Shown in pieces: positions 1-12,600 of a stretch of DNA of 64,000 bases. Position numbers and translations under genes: made by a program. The notes under the pieces were generated by a model, which had not been told where the DNA came from, searched no databases, and worked only from the letters and a program-made list of their open reading frames with translations. The stretch comes from Stenogyne calaminthoides (taxonomy: Eukaryota > Streptophyta > Magnoliopsida > Lamiales > Lamiaceae). The stretch lies in contig JBBCBC010000029.1 of NCBI GenBank assembly GCA_037126765.1, forward strand, positions 30,130,052 to 30,194,051, in the 5' to 3' direction. Within the stretch, counting starts at the first letter, position 1; each line of letters begins with the position of its first letter.

Positions 1-486
1 TTAAAAATATATTTAATTTAAATTTAACGCACATTGCATTGTCTCGCCCGAAAAAAATTTTCATTAGGAACTGTGTGTAGATACATACTTGTATAAGATA
101 GACTTACGATAAAACGTAATATAACACTTTGGGATAAATGAGTGTTGATTTGTGTTAGAATGTACCCCGTCGTAGATATATGAGATCTTCACATATAACT
201 TTTTGTCCAGTGTGTATAGATGCTCTAGTTTTTTACCTTTTCCTTTTTGAAAATTCCTTTCAAGAAAAGGGAGATGAAAATGTGCCATATCGGATTTGAG
301 AGTCCAATGTAAATAGTTGGATTTGATTTTAATGATTGTGAATTTGCAATTGTACACTACACTCTACACAAGAGGAGACCAAAAAATAAAACGATTCTTG
401 AGAATAATAGTCAATAATTACTTTAATTACATGGTATTATATTTTGCCTTATTGATTACAATGTTAATTATTAATAGTGGATCTCA

Positions 487-695
487 AGTGTATTTAGATG
501 TACTATGCACTTATAATGCATTTTAGAATCATACAATTTATTATACTGAAAGATGCAACTTGTTTACACTGAATCGTGCAATTATTTTTTTATACTAATA
601 GTTGTATGGTTCAGTGTAAATAAGTTATATATTTCAATATAATAAGTTGCATAATTCTAAAATGCACTAAAAGTGAGTTGACGATGCACCTGAAT
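487..695. mobile_element. MITE, family 1, copy 1
   Basis: This segment of about 210 bp has imperfect terminal inverted repeats: the left end reads GTATTTAGATGTA and the right end, reversed, GTATTCAGGTGCA. Its interior shares diverged words (TTGTTTACACTGAA, TTCAGTGTAAA and AAGTTG/AAGTTA near CAATATAA) with copies at about 8833-9022 and 58887-59099. The inner words are themselves inverted, so the element can fold on itself. No coding capacity is seen. Superfamily is not assigned because no clean target duplication is visible. Confidence 0.6.
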
Positions 696-1120
696 ACGTA
701 CAAGTAACCCATTATTAATTAGTAAAGTATTTTCATTTAAGAGTAGGTCTTAATATTTTTCATGGATAAGAAAGTAATTATTATTAAATAATTAATAGTA
801 CTAACATATTAATAATGTTTAGGTATATTCAAATTCAATTACTAAAAAAGCAAAGATTCCTCCCTTTCTCTCACTCTAGATATAAGACTGCTGACTTGGT
901 GTCGCAAACAATTATGAAACTTTTCTCAAAATTGAAAAACTTTTTTCATATAAAAAAATAAAGTGAATAAAGAGAAAATCAACGGCCCTGATTTCATCTA
1001 CGGTTTTCTGGCCCTCCGTTTATATTCCCGGCTATCTCCCCACTCTCACTCCCCTTTCCCCCACTTTCTCTCTCTACACACTTTTCCGCTCTCCTCTCTC
1101 ACAGCCATAAGAAATATATC

Positions 1121-1166
1121 TACACACACAAATACACACACATATTGTGTGTGTGAGTGTGTGTAT
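1121..1166. repeat. CA/GT dinucleotide palindrome in the 5' leader
   Basis: A CACACA-rich arm (about 1122-1142) is followed directly by a GTGTGT-rich arm (about 1145-1166), about 60 bases before the FLZ start codon. The two arms can pair, giving a hairpin in the transcript if the leader spans this point. Confidence 0.6.
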
Positions 1167-1226
1167 AAGCGTGTTTCTGCTTGCTTTTGTTGTGCGTGTG
1201 TGTGTGAGAGAGAAAGAAGGCAAAAA

Positions 1227-2348
1227 ATGATGCTGGGAAAGAGAGCGCGCCCGCCGATGAAGAGGACCACAAGCATGACGGAATTCACCTTAGATCTCAA
1301 CCGCAGCGCCGCCGCCGGAGAAGGCGTTTTGGATCCGCACAATCAGTTCAATGGCGGCGGCGACGGCGGAATGGATCGGCGTCTCTCGAAGTCCGCAGCG
1401 GCGTCCCCCAGAATCAGCCGCCGGAACTCGGGGGATTTCGGCGAAACCGCTCACTTTTTGAAGGTTTGTTCGCTCTGTAACCGTCGCCTGATCCCTGGCC
1501 GCGATATCTACATGTACAGGTACGGATTTATGAATCAGCAGCACGTAATTCAGTGCGCCTACTGTGTGTTTTGTGTTTTTGTGTGTGTCAGCCTTTATGC
1601 CTTTTTCAGTTGCGTCAAATCACTTTTAGTGCTCCTTGTTTGGTTCGCCACTTAAAATTAGCTGAATTGCATAACCTTTTCTATACATTTTTTTAGTTAA
1701 TCGAACGAATTTTAACCGAAATCGTCTCAATTAAACTAGAGCGATTCGGTATATATGCCTAGCTAATGGTTAAGAGTCGGTATGAAATTTATACCGTAAT
1801 ACTGTTACGTTTATAAACTAATACCATACACAATTTGGGCGTCTTGTATGAGTAAAAATGTTATACTACACGGGAGTAATGGGAGAATATTATGAAATGA
1901 ATCACACATTAACACGATTATATTTATATTTTTGCTTGAATTAGTTACGATTCTTTCAAAATGTTAATCTTTTTGTTTTAAATTAATTCTGTATATTCGA
2001 TAATAAGCTGCGTGCTATGAATATTCTCTTTGATAAACCTTAACTAATTACTTTAATTATTGTCATCTTCTTCTTGGTCATCTGGCGATACTACCTAGCT
2101 AAATACAAGAAACTTATTTTGTAATATCTTATTTATAATAATTAATCATACTTTTTTTCTAAAATTATAAATATTTTTGTTTATTTGGGAGTAGGGGTGA
2201 CACTGCATTTTGCAGTCTAGAGTGTAGACATCAACAGATGATAAAAGATGAGAAGAAAGAAAAGTGCTCATTCACATCCAAGAATGAGGCTACCGCCGCC
2301 GCCGTTGCCTCCGTCTCAGCCACCGGAGAGACTCTCGCCGCCGTGTAG
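1227..2348 (+). CDS. FCS-like zinc finger (FLZ/DUF581) protein
   Basis: Two exons, 1227-1519 and 2195-2348, joined across a GT-AG intron that splits the Arg codon of the MYRGDTAF motif; 148 residues. FLZ proteins are small plant adaptors that bind SnRK1 kinase subunits. The FLZ domain is visible at about residues 80-115: CSLC, then the loop containing DIYMYRGD, then CSLEC followed by RQQQM, which is the family's Cys-x2-Cys...Cys-x3-Cys arrangement. The N-terminal part is basic and serine-rich with a MTEFTLDL motif. The C-terminal tail is Ala/Val/Thr-rich. The start is the first ATG after a CT-rich leader, and a second ATG follows immediately. The exon is GC-rich relative to its surroundings. 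Family assignment is strong; the exact member is not determined. Confidence 0.9.
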
Positions 2349-3114
2349 ATTAGCTGCGGAGATGCATATATCACTTGGTGTGTATGTACCCAAAAATCTT
2401 AACCCCAAAGAATAAAAAGATGCATGTGTGTGTGGGGGTGATTAATTGGATGTACTAATATAATTATTCACTTAAGTTTTGACCAAAATTTTTGGAATAT
2501 TAATTAAGTTGTTAAATTTGCTCAACTTCGAATACTTGGTGGTGAATTTGTACTCCATGTTGGGAAGAAAAAAACAAAATACACATCTTTGAGTAATTAA
2601 GATTTATTGTCGGATATGCAATATATTTAATTTAATGATAGATGCTTCTATCATCTTGAGTGAAACGTTTAAATGATCATTAAAAATGAGAAAAAAATAC
2701 GTCACGGTTCGGTTGGATTGATGGAACGAGGAAATAAAATGGAGTTGGTCTTCCATAAATAAGTTTAATATTATGAACTTGAATTATTTGACTTATTTCA
2801 TTCATATAAATATATTTTTTAAAACACTAAATTTAAATCGTATTATACCCTGAATAAGTTTACATGTTAATAAATTAAAAAGTTTCATAACATAAAATTT
2901 GTTCACCCTAAAATTTATCAATAAAATAAGGGTGAAATAAAAATGGATGTTTGTATGGAGGAAACAATGGAATCAACCTCATTTTTATAGAATATTTTTC
3001 TTTATAACGTAACTGAAATAATTTCATCACATCATAAATTATAAATTTGTAGAAAATTATGAAATTAATTCATTTTTATTAGTTCTCTTAACACTTTCCG
3101 TCGTTCATGGACTA

Positions 3115-3235
3115 GATTGTTTTACTCTATTATTGGAAGGAGACCCATCGAATGAATGTAGAATTACTCTCAGCGGGAATCGAACTCAAGACATTAACGT
3201 AAATTATTTAACTCTGATATTATGAAATTTCAAAC
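3115..3235 (-). mobile_element. LTR/TRIM-like remnant with primer-binding-site-like sequence
   Basis: Read on the minus strand, an ATATCAGAGTT word resembles the plant retrotransposon primer binding site TGGTATCAGAGC. It is followed by GAGTTCGATTCCCGC, similar in order and spacing to the TRIM element at 41530-41820. No paired LTRs are seen, so this is a fragment at best. Confidence 0.3.
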
Positions 3236-3409
3236 TTATAGAGACATGTGAATTCTTCAATTTATAATTTTCTACATTCATCTTTAAGTCCTTTAAAAGT
3301 CAAAAATTATTTGAAAAAAATATATAATTAAGTCATTTACATTATTTTTCCAAACATTTTTTAAGTCAAAATTTTTTTACGTAGTTTTTTGTCAAGCATG
3401 ATACGTATC

Positions 3410-3520
3410 CACCTAAAAATAAATGGATATCATCTTTTTTTTTGTATAATACATGATATACCTAAAAATAAATGGATATCATCCCTTTTTTTTTGTATAA
3501 TACATACCAAGTGTGGAAGA
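3410..3520 (+). repeat. Tandem duplication, unit about 57 bp
   Basis: The stretch CCTAAAAATAAATGGATATC followed by a T-run and GTATAATACAT occurs twice in direct tandem. The copies differ mainly in the length of the T-run. Confidence 0.75.
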
Positions 3521-4471
3521 TGTAGTATGCAAATGCAGTATCCTCCACATATATAAAATGTATACGTGCATATATATGTAAAAGAGAAAACGATAAATAC
3601 CTCTTTCAATCAATTTTAATAAATGTAGCATCTAATTATTAGTATTTGTATTCTAAAGCATGGAAGATACAGCCACTGTTGAGCTGTCAAATAGGTCCAC
3701 TTATTCAAACTTGTGGTACAGAATTGAAATCACAATATTCAAATGTATGATGCTTTCTCCAACATTTTACTTTATTCTTCTTTTGATTCTCCCTTTTTTT
3801 GAATCAAACAAATTCGATAATTTTTGTATGAAATTCAAGAATCTGCCTCTAAAAACACACTAAAAATTACTTTATTTTAGTGAGATTAAATATTGCATGC
3901 CTACCTTTTTAAAATTTATGTAGATATATAAATTACCTACAAAGAAACTGTCTACGCATTTTTAAGTTTCGAAGGCAAACAACTTAACTTATATTGAAAA
4001 TAATTTCCTATACAACTTATATTTCCACATGCAATTATATTTATACTTTAGAATGATATACAAGCAAATTTACCTACAAATTACACTTATGTTGGTAAAT
4101 TTACTTATAAATAAAAATGTCTATATAATTAAGAAATATTGTAGGCAAGTCGTAATCTCGAAAGTAATCCTTACTATTTAAAGACGAAACAATTTTTGTC
4201 GTAAATTTCGTAAGCATATTGAAATATAATGCAAGGAGTTTTATGGAAATTACTTTATCCTAATTTTAAAATAACCTTCTCTAAAAAATACTACGCACTC
4301 ACGAGGTTTATGGAAATTTTATGATGAACTCCATAAGTACCTTTTAACATTCGATCACATGAATTAGTGTTTTTAAATAAATAATCACTCATAAAATTAC
4401 GTAGTTTTCAAATGTAGCATTTCATTACGTTAAAAAGTATTCTTTCAGGGAAAATCATTCACGTGAAATAA

Positions 4472-4747
4472 AGGCTCGCTTGGTTGGATATAATGAAAGG
4501 AGTAAAGGATCATTTTTATTTAAACAATTTGATAATTTTGATACACTTGTAATAAGAATAGAAGTAAATAATTAATTACCCTATATTGATTACCTAATTT
4601 CATCCTTACTCAACCTTCTTCATATGATACTCATTGTTGATGTTCTAATATTTAAGCAATAACAATACAATCAATAACTTCATAATAATTGATCATTCAA
4701 TGATACATATTATCGTTACTATTCTCAAGTCATAACAAGCGGACCCT
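4472..4747. mobile_element. hAT-type MITE
   Basis: An AT-rich segment of about 275 bp is bounded by AGGCTCGCTTGGTT on the left and AACAAGCGGACCCT on the right, which are imperfect inverted repeats of the GGGTCCGCTTGTT type common in plant hAT MITEs. No open frame. The target duplication is not clear, so the superfamily is inferred from the ends only. Confidence 0.5.
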
Positions 4748-5934
4748 AAATTCACGGAAAATCTAATCTCTTAAAATTATTTAAAAACAAATCTTTTAAT
4801 AAAGTATTAGTACATTGAACCAGTTGTGCAAGTGGGAATGTGCAATTTTCCTCAATTAATAAATCATCCAACTAAACTATGGGGTTTAATTATTGGTTGT
4901 CATTTTCTTAAAAAAGGCATATCAGGTGTGCTCTGTGATTGACGCCAAAGATTCTTGAATCGGGGAGGAAAGCCAACCATTTGGATTACTATTTACTACC
5001 AGACTGATACTATTATTCATGTTTACTGACACTAGTTAAGTAACTCAAATGTTACATAAAAGTCTGTGTGAACCAAGGTTACAATACATTTTATTTTTTC
5101 AAATATTAAAAGATACGCTCATCGGTATTCTGTTCGATGATCGATTAATTCAGGATCAGAACCTACGTCGATTAGCAGATCAAAAAATATAGTATACCTT
5201 TTATTATTATTATTATTATGCATAAATATTATAATTATTTACAAATATTTTATGTTTTAAAATAGTGTAATATTTATATATAACAACGATAAAATATGTG
5301 GATAATCCGTGGATAATCGTGATATAATTTATATATTTAACTGTTATTTGATTATTGTGTTCATCAATCACATTAATAATCTAATAGGACCCTTTATGAA
5401 AGTCCTGCATAAGTCATTCGCAACCAGCAAAAATAGTAGTACATGATTAATTTAAAATAGTAGTACATGATTAATTTAATTTAACCTAGCTATACGGTGC
5501 GATTTGGATACTCTATTATTAATAATATTTTAAATTTTATTAGGATGACGATTCATTTAAGAGTCTCTACATGTCTATTCAAACGTTGAATAAAGAACAT
5601 AAATCATTATTTAATCCTTAGCCCTTCAAAATAATAATCATGAAAAGAACCATATTATATTAATGTCACTATGGGAACACATCATTCAATTGAATAATGA
5701 AATTATGTATATATAATTTAACAATCTAATTACTCCTAATGTGATAATTAGCAATATTACTCCAAATAAAACACAATCTTAGGATAAAATCTTGAATGAA
5801 TCTCATGTACTGTGCAATTTAAATACATCTTTAAAACATGTAACTTTTTTTTTTTTTCAAAAAGTTCAAACTATTGACACCAAAATATTCGATTAATTTT
5901 ATATTGAACAAGTTGAACGTTTAAGAAAAATAAA

Positions 5935-6258
5935 TTGCACATTTTCTTAAAGATAATTAATTACAATAGTTTTCTAAGATAATCAATTACAATAAATATT
6001 TTTACCACCGGACACATGACAACATCATTTCACCTCGTTTTAAACCGGAACCACAATCACCACAAGAAGATACCAATTCAAATCAGAATTTCTAATCAAG
6101 CACAAGACCAAGAACGAAACTACAATCCCACATGAGGAGGATCACATACTCCACAAGAGGGAGACCACCACAAAAGAAAATAAATATTATCTTTCCGTGT
6201 CTTGAAATAAAGACCTCTGAGTCTCAGGACTCAACCATTTGAGCTATTCATACTTAGA
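5935..6258 (-). mobile_element. tRNA-derived SINE-like element, copy 1
   Basis: Read on the minus strand the head near 6250 contains TAGCTCAAATGGTTGAG, a good tRNA A-box-like sequence, followed by a degenerate B box before AAGACACG. The body shares ordered words with a second copy at about 34066-34306, including ACCACAATCACCACAAGAAG and the two AATTACAAT words near the 3' end. Same orientation in both. This is consistent with one SINE family. Confidence 0.45.
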
Positions 6259-7387
6259 CTTTAAAAATGCACTTTAATTGTATCGTGCTGGTTGGTTCAT
6301 GCAATAAATCTTCAATATATAATTTGCATAGGGGGAGAACGATATATCTTTTCTCCAAATAATTTATACATATTTGTAGCTAGCTTCGTAAACAATTATT
6401 TATTCCTTTTTAAGAAAGAAAAACTAATGGAAAACGACTTAAGCAAGTGTCGAAAGTTACAACTATTTATTTAATTGCAATTTTTAAATGAAACATTTAT
6501 CATCAATTTCTTCAACGACTACATTTATTTTGTAATATAGGTATAGGATCCATACTTTTTTGGAAGTGACACATCTTTGATTTTCTATTGGTGGCCTGTT
6601 CAATTTTGAAGAGTTCCATTGGTCGATTTTTCACATCACCAAAAATTAATTCAATTTATTTTCTTCTCAAGAGGAGTGATATTGCCACTAAAGATAATTG
6701 TTTATGATTTATCTATAAATTATAAATATAATCATGTTGGCATTCATTTTCCAAAAAATGCATGGCGCTCCTGGTGCATATAAAACTTAGTCTTTTTCAA
6801 ATTGCATACGAACAAATTGTATGACTATAAAAATTGTTTACATATAAATTATATTTTTAGTGAAAATTATTATTATAAGTCTATAAATAAATGAGACATC
6901 AATAAAAAGAAAACAGTTTACACTTAATTGTTTTCTAGCCTTTATGATGTATGACTTTTATGCTTAAATAGATGTTACCTCGATCATCAATAGTGATTAA
7001 TGCTGACTATCAATTAGAAAAAAATACTTTATATGAAAATAAATTTATATAAATAGAATATTTATAAAAGAAAAAAAATTATATTATGTGGAGTGAATAA
7101 TAAATTTAAAATTAATTATTTTCTAGCATGACTTTCCCTTATATGCATAAAAAAATATTACCTTGATTAATCGTAACTAATGAAGGCTGAAATTAGGTGA
7201 TGTGGGCCATTCAGGATTAATCCATTGGGCCATACAGCGAAATAATTACCAACGGAAATAAAATTTATAAAATTCTGTATATAAATAAATTACACCAAAT
7301 AATTTCCGTAACAAATTACCAACGAAATTATTTCCTCAGGGTAGGCAACTTATTTGTCAATAGAAATAAATAAAATTATGACAAAAA

Positions 7388-7511
7388 TTCATATGAGACG
7401 GTCTCATGTATGAAACGAGGTACGCATAAATTATATCCATCCTTCCAAAATGTTAAAATATTAATGTCCAATTTATGACCCATCTCTCACCATGAGACAG
7501 TCTCATACAAG
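7388..7511. mobile_element. Short MITE with GAGACGGTCTCAT ends
   Basis: Imperfect inverted repeats: CATATGAGACGGTCTCATG at the left, and, reversed, TTGTATGAGACTGTCTCATG at the right. Each end is itself palindromic. Related GAGAC(G/C)GT(C/T)TCAT words recur near 12232, 12620 and 49580, so this is a small dispersed family. Confidence 0.5.
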
Positions 7512-7930
7512 CGTGCCTCGTAAATTTATGACTACGTTGTAGACCATTCACTATTTTAAAATAATATTATATTTATTGTAAATTCAGTAGCCATATATGT
7601 TAAGAAACTTATTGGCAACTATATATGTTATATGGAAAATATTACTGGCCCATATTATTCTGAGCTATATTAGATGATAAATTCCATTATGACATTTTCC
7701 GCTTTTTCAAAGAAAAAAACTAGCCAATATAAAATTAATAAATAAAAAATATGTTATCAAAATCATGAGAGAAAAATACATTATACGTATCAAAATGAGC
7801 TCCCAAATAAATTCCTATATACTCGTCCATCCATTCTTAGATATATTCAAATAACACGACTTATATTTTCGGATATATTCAATCAATATATTTGCCAACT
7901 TCTCTTCGGATATATCTAAACAAACTTCTC

Positions 7931-7939
7931 TATATATAA
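7931..7939 (+). promoter_or_regulatory. Putative TATA box of the LTPG-like gene
   Basis: TATATATAA lies 104 bases before the start codon and is followed by a C/A-rich stretch suitable for transcription start. Position and sequence fit a plant core promoter, but the start site itself is not visible. Confidence 0.45.
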
Positions 7940-8042
7940 CAAACCCTCACTATCAAAATTCTAAATTTTATTTTTCAGGTACATACTTATAACAACTCCA
8001 AATTAATTAATAGGAAAAAAAAAATCACAAAAGTAATTAAAG

Positions 8043-9672
8043 ATGGTGAAATATCTACTATCAGCAATATGCATTGTTTTCGCAACTTGCGGTATGATGA
8101 TGGCGGCGGCGGCGCCGTTGGGGTCGCCGTCTCCGGCGGCGACGGCGGAGTGTTCGAGTTTGGTGTATGATTTAATGGACTGCATGGAATTTTTGGTGGC
8201 TGGTGGGAGCGAAACGACGCCGGATAGGTCGTGTTGTTTGGGTTTCAAAAATTTGATGGAAATTAATGAAGATTGCATGTGTTATGCCCTTGATATTGCC
8301 CCTACTTTAGGCCTTGAAATTAACATGACTAGGGCTGTCGCATTGCCTGCTGATTGTAGGGTTTCTTCTCCACCAATCAGCACTTGCCACGGTACACACT
8401 CTATTTCTCTCCCACACACCAATGAGACGATTTAACATTACATTTTGGGAGAAACGGGTGTTAATTTGTACCGTCTTATACGAGTTTTTGTCATTATATA
8501 GAGCTAATTTATAGTTTTTTTTTTGCCTTCAGTGGGTAGCTCTCCAAGTGGATCTCCAGGTATGTTTTTATTTATTTTTATTAATTTAAGTGTTTGTTTG
8601 GGAAATATGATTGAGATTTCTGAGAAATTAATGATGGAAATTGGTGGATTTCTTCTCTATGATTAATGTTTTTTTCTTTATTTGGACTAGAAATTAGAGT
8701 ACAATTGAATGAATTTTCACGTGACTTTTTATTTTGAATTATATTTGAATAAAAGTAATTAAGATTACTTACCATAGACTCTGGTTATAAATACCCAATT
8801 GTATTAGTATTTCTTTTTGTTATGAGTCTCATATGCATCCAGGTGCACTATGCATTCATAGTGCATTTAGAATCATACAACTTGTTATATTGAAATGTGC
8901 GACTTGTTTACACTGAACCGTGCAACTATTTTTTTTATATTAACAGCTGCACAATTCAATGTAAATAAGTTGCATCTTACAATATAACAAGTTATATGAA
9001 GCATATTTGATTTCATAAGTGCAAAATTTACCCATTACTTACTAGTAACAATTTTAAAAGATGCAACTTTAAAAGATCGTAACAATTACTTACTCGTAAC
9101 AATTTTAAAAGAAAGTAATAATAATAGCATTTTTATAAAATTATCAAAAAGTGATTTATTTTGCAATTATACACTCTTAACTTTTTGAAGACACAAATTG
9201 ATTAAAAGTAAATTTATTTTTTAAGAGAGATATTAAAAGTATTTTTTTTAAATGTTAAAACACAACTCACTTTCAATTTTACTACAAAAATCAATTTCAA
9301 TCGCTTTGACACTCTTAACTTATAAGCACTAATACTTTCAATTTATTGTTGGTGTTGCAGCCCGTACTCCAACTCTTCCACCAGTCGCCGCCCCTGCACC
9401 TGGAGGGGCACCGACAGTGGCTCCCACAAGTGCACCTATCGCCTCCCCCAAGTTTTGGAGGGGCGCCAACGGCGGGCCCCGTACATGCACCTGCCGTCTC
9501 CCCTGTGCCAGGAAGGGGGCCGAGGGTGGCCCCCACCAATGCACCATCTTCTGAAGTTGCAGCACCAACCCCAATAGAATTTCATGAATTCCCAACAGAA
9601 TCTGGAGCTTGGGCTATATCTGCCACCTATTCAGTCTTTCAACTTCTAGTTATTCTCATCTTCTTATTCTAA
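8043..9672 (+). CDS. GPI-anchored non-specific lipid-transfer-like protein (LTPG), frameshifted as written
   Basis: Three exons: 8043-8391, 8533-8559 and 9361-9672. The product starts with a hydrophobic signal peptide. An eight-cysteine LTP domain follows, with all Cys in order: AEC, MDC, SCC, DCMC, ADC, STC. Next comes a Pro/Ala/Thr-rich arabinogalactan-like linker, and the protein ends in a hydrophobic GPI-attachment tail. LTPG proteins sit on the outer plasma membrane and wall and carry lipids for cuticle or suberin. The exon phases lead into a frame reading Pro/Ala-rich sequence until the C-run at 9445-9449, after which the same type of sequence and the GPI tail continue in the next frame; the literal frame stops at 9552-9554. 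Removing one C gives 228 residues in one frame. The frameshift may be an assembly indel or a real lesion. A MITE sits in intron 2. Confidence 0.82.
8833..9022. mobile_element. MITE, family 1, copy 2, inside LTPG intron 2
   Basis: Shares TTGTTTACACTGAACCGTGC, AATATAACAAGTT and the CATCCAGGTGCA terminus with copies at 487-695 and 58887-59099. The right end is eroded. It lies wholly within the intron, so splicing should remove it. Confidence 0.6.
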
Positions 9673-12600
9673 TTAACTAATAGATTTTTTTGCATGATTT
9701 TTAACTTTTTTCACCTAGTATTTACCTTTGATTTTATTTTTGTTTGATTTGACTTCTCTAATTATTATTTGAGACATTGGAATTTTTTTATAGTTTTTTT
9801 AATACGTTATCAATGATAACATAGCTACGATTGTCATTCTCGAATATACGTAGATCAATATATCTTATTTTATTTAAAACATACAAGGACTGGGATGAAT
9901 GCTTTTGGGTAGGTCTCATTTTAATTTAAGTTCCTATCACCGTTATATTAATGTGTCCGTGTACATACTGTTTTTGTTATATATATACCTAAAAATCAAC
10001 ATTTTATTTATAGAGTGTTGATTTTTACAAGGATTAGTAATAGTGGTGATATTGAATATGATGCACATAATACTTTTGTTTAAAGCGAGACATAACATTC
10101 GAAACACAAAAAAAATTGATTCCCCATGCATATCATATGAATGCGAACATAATTTTTACTATTCTAAATGCAAAAAAAATATTTTTTCAAACTTTGCTAA
10201 TGGTGAAGCATATTATATGCATGGGAAAATCATATAAATTTAAAAGTTATGAGTGAAAACAATTCCCCATGGTATACCTAAATGCAAAAAATTATTTTTC
10301 AAACTTTATGAATGGTGAAATATTATATGCATGGGAAAATCATATAAATTTAAAAGTTAAAATAATTTTGATCAGATGGTCTATCATCACTACTAAATTT
10401 AAATTAAATTTAAATTTCATATAATAATCACTAAAATTAGATTTTTTTTAATCCAAACGAGCTTCATCCGATATATGAACAGGCAAATCATGGGCTTGAA
10501 CAAAATAATTAATGGATTTGATAATAATATCAGGCATTTGTCATGCCTTGCCCCAATATAAATCCGCCACTATATATATGAAGTATTTTTTTATTAAATG
10601 CATGATTTTATATATATTTATTTCAAAATTATTAAACCTTTGAAGAAGAGAATTAGTGTGAATTTGGGCTCATAACCTTTTTTGTGATAAGTTACATTTC
10701 GTAATAAATTTTCTAGAGAGAGCTTAAACCCTCTGTTGTAATGTTAGAATTCATACACACACATATATATATATATATAAAAGAATATAACATATCAAAA
10801 ATAAAAAGAAATTCAAAGTCACATCTTTTATTCGCTATTGTGATCCAAAATTCACATTTTAATTATTGTTAATTATGTGATGATTTTTTTTTTTTTGAAA
10901 GGGTGATGGGATGATGCTAAATACCTGGAATGGGAAGATTATTAGTTGGGCTTGTGCTCTTTATTATACAATATAATTTTATTATTAAGGGCTTGGCCCA
11001 TTTGATTTTATTTATTTAATTTATGGGCTTCTTATGCATTGTAGCCCATTTGCTTTATTTTTGTGTTACAGCAGAAAAATCGATTCCACCCTCCCTTTCT
11101 TCCCCTCAAATTATATATCCATACAATAAAACCACTTTTTTCTTTCTTTCTTTTATATAATGGAACCAAAGATTGGTGAATTCGCATAAATATTTCCATC
11201 ACACTCCTAACGAAAAATGTTACAAAATGATCAAAAGTAGGACATTTCCAATGGCAAACAGAATATTCTAAATTAATTGTGATGTATGTAATAAGAACTA
11301 CTTAAACAAAATAGGACATAAATGAATATTTGTTTAAATTTCACTATCCAGTAATTTTTATAAAAGACAAAGATTTCAAACATGCTTGTGGTTTTAAAAG
11401 AGAAAAAAAAAACATATTTGTGAAAATAAGAAGGAATGTTCGAGAACGATGGACGTGGTATGAAATGCATGGATGGATGCACCTAATTTCCAACCACAAT
11501 TGCACACCCATGCAATAATGATTATACCCACCATTTTTTAGTATTTAATTAGTCGACTGTAGATATATATATGTATTATAATTGCTAAAACAAGTTGCAA
11601 TCATTATTCTATTTATAATATATACGAGAATTCATGTAAATATAAAATATGTAATAACTAGTATGCAATTATACAACTATCACATTAGGCAATCTATGTG
11701 ACCTGGCTGGACCGAGGAGCTGTAATTTAGATACATAATAAGTTCGCATGAATATTTTTTCAAATATCACTCTAATATATACACACTATCATTTCTATTA
11801 TTTGTTATGCATTCAAAGTGTTATTATTTAAAAGTTAATTATTTGTTAAATAATGGCACTTCGTATGCATATATGACAGTGATAATAAGTATGCATAACA
11901 GTGACAATACTCGAGGAAGAGAGTTTAATATACAATAAAGATACTCTCTTCTCACATGAAACGAGTAAAAATTTATTTATAAGTTAATTATATGAATATG
12001 AGCAAGAATAGTGGATAAAATAAAAGTACATTAGTCAATTTAAATTCGTCCCCCGCAACCGTCTCACACAAAAGTGATAATCCATCTTTTATATCCTCAT
12101 CAAATACTAATTATAAAAATATGACATCATATGATGAGGCATCATTCCCTACGATGGTAGATTTTGAGACAATCTAAAGACAAATCACATTCACTATTTT
12201 TAAAATGTTAAAGCGTCAATATCCAATTTATATGAGACGGTCTCATACAAGTGTCTCTCTTATAATATTTTTACAAGAATCATTATAATAATAAATAATA
12301 AAAAAACACAACACAAAAATGACAATCCACCTTTCATATCCTCATGAAATACTAGTTTCAAAAATTGGTCACAAGTGATACAATTATACAAGTAAAGAAG
12401 GGCCACCAACCAAAATCAAAACACGCAATAAGATTTATAGGACCCAAGAAAACAACCAATCAAAATTCTTCCAATATTTCTTAATTTCATCAAGTTACAT
12501 GTCAAAATAAATTAAATTGGATTACAAGGTTAAACATCATAGAAACTTGAGATTTTAGGAGATCTGCGTTCATATCAAATTTATATGTCTTATGATGTAT

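Larger units (their letters stand above)
1..1226. other. Upstream spacer and 5' leader of the FLZ gene
   Basis: AT-rich non-coding DNA. No gene is recognised in the first 900 bases; the short open frames have no family resemblance. A MITE copy lies at about 487-695. From about 1020 the strand becomes CT-rich, as plant 5' leaders often are, and a CA/GT palindrome lies at 1121-1166, just before the FLZ start codon. Confidence 0.6.
2349..8042. other. Repeat-rich intergenic spacer
   Basis: No gene is supported in these 5.7 kb; the short open frames at 3660-3863 and 6292-6474 show no family features. The spacer holds a TRIM-like fragment near 3115-3235, a short tandem duplication at 3410-3520, a hAT-type MITE at 4472-4747, a SINE-like element at about 5935-6258 and a GAGACGGTCTCAT-type MITE at 7388-7511. 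The rest is AT-rich with no structure I can name. Confidence 0.55.

Noticed and set aside
64..357. 97-codon minus-strand open frame at the left edge
   Set aside because: No signal, domain or compositional support; it lies in AT-rich DNA with no splice or promoter context I can defend.
9315..9595. Two overlapping minus-strand frames opposite LTPG exon 3
   Set aside because: They are low-complexity Gly/Pro/Ala mirrors of the GC-rich Pro-rich linker.
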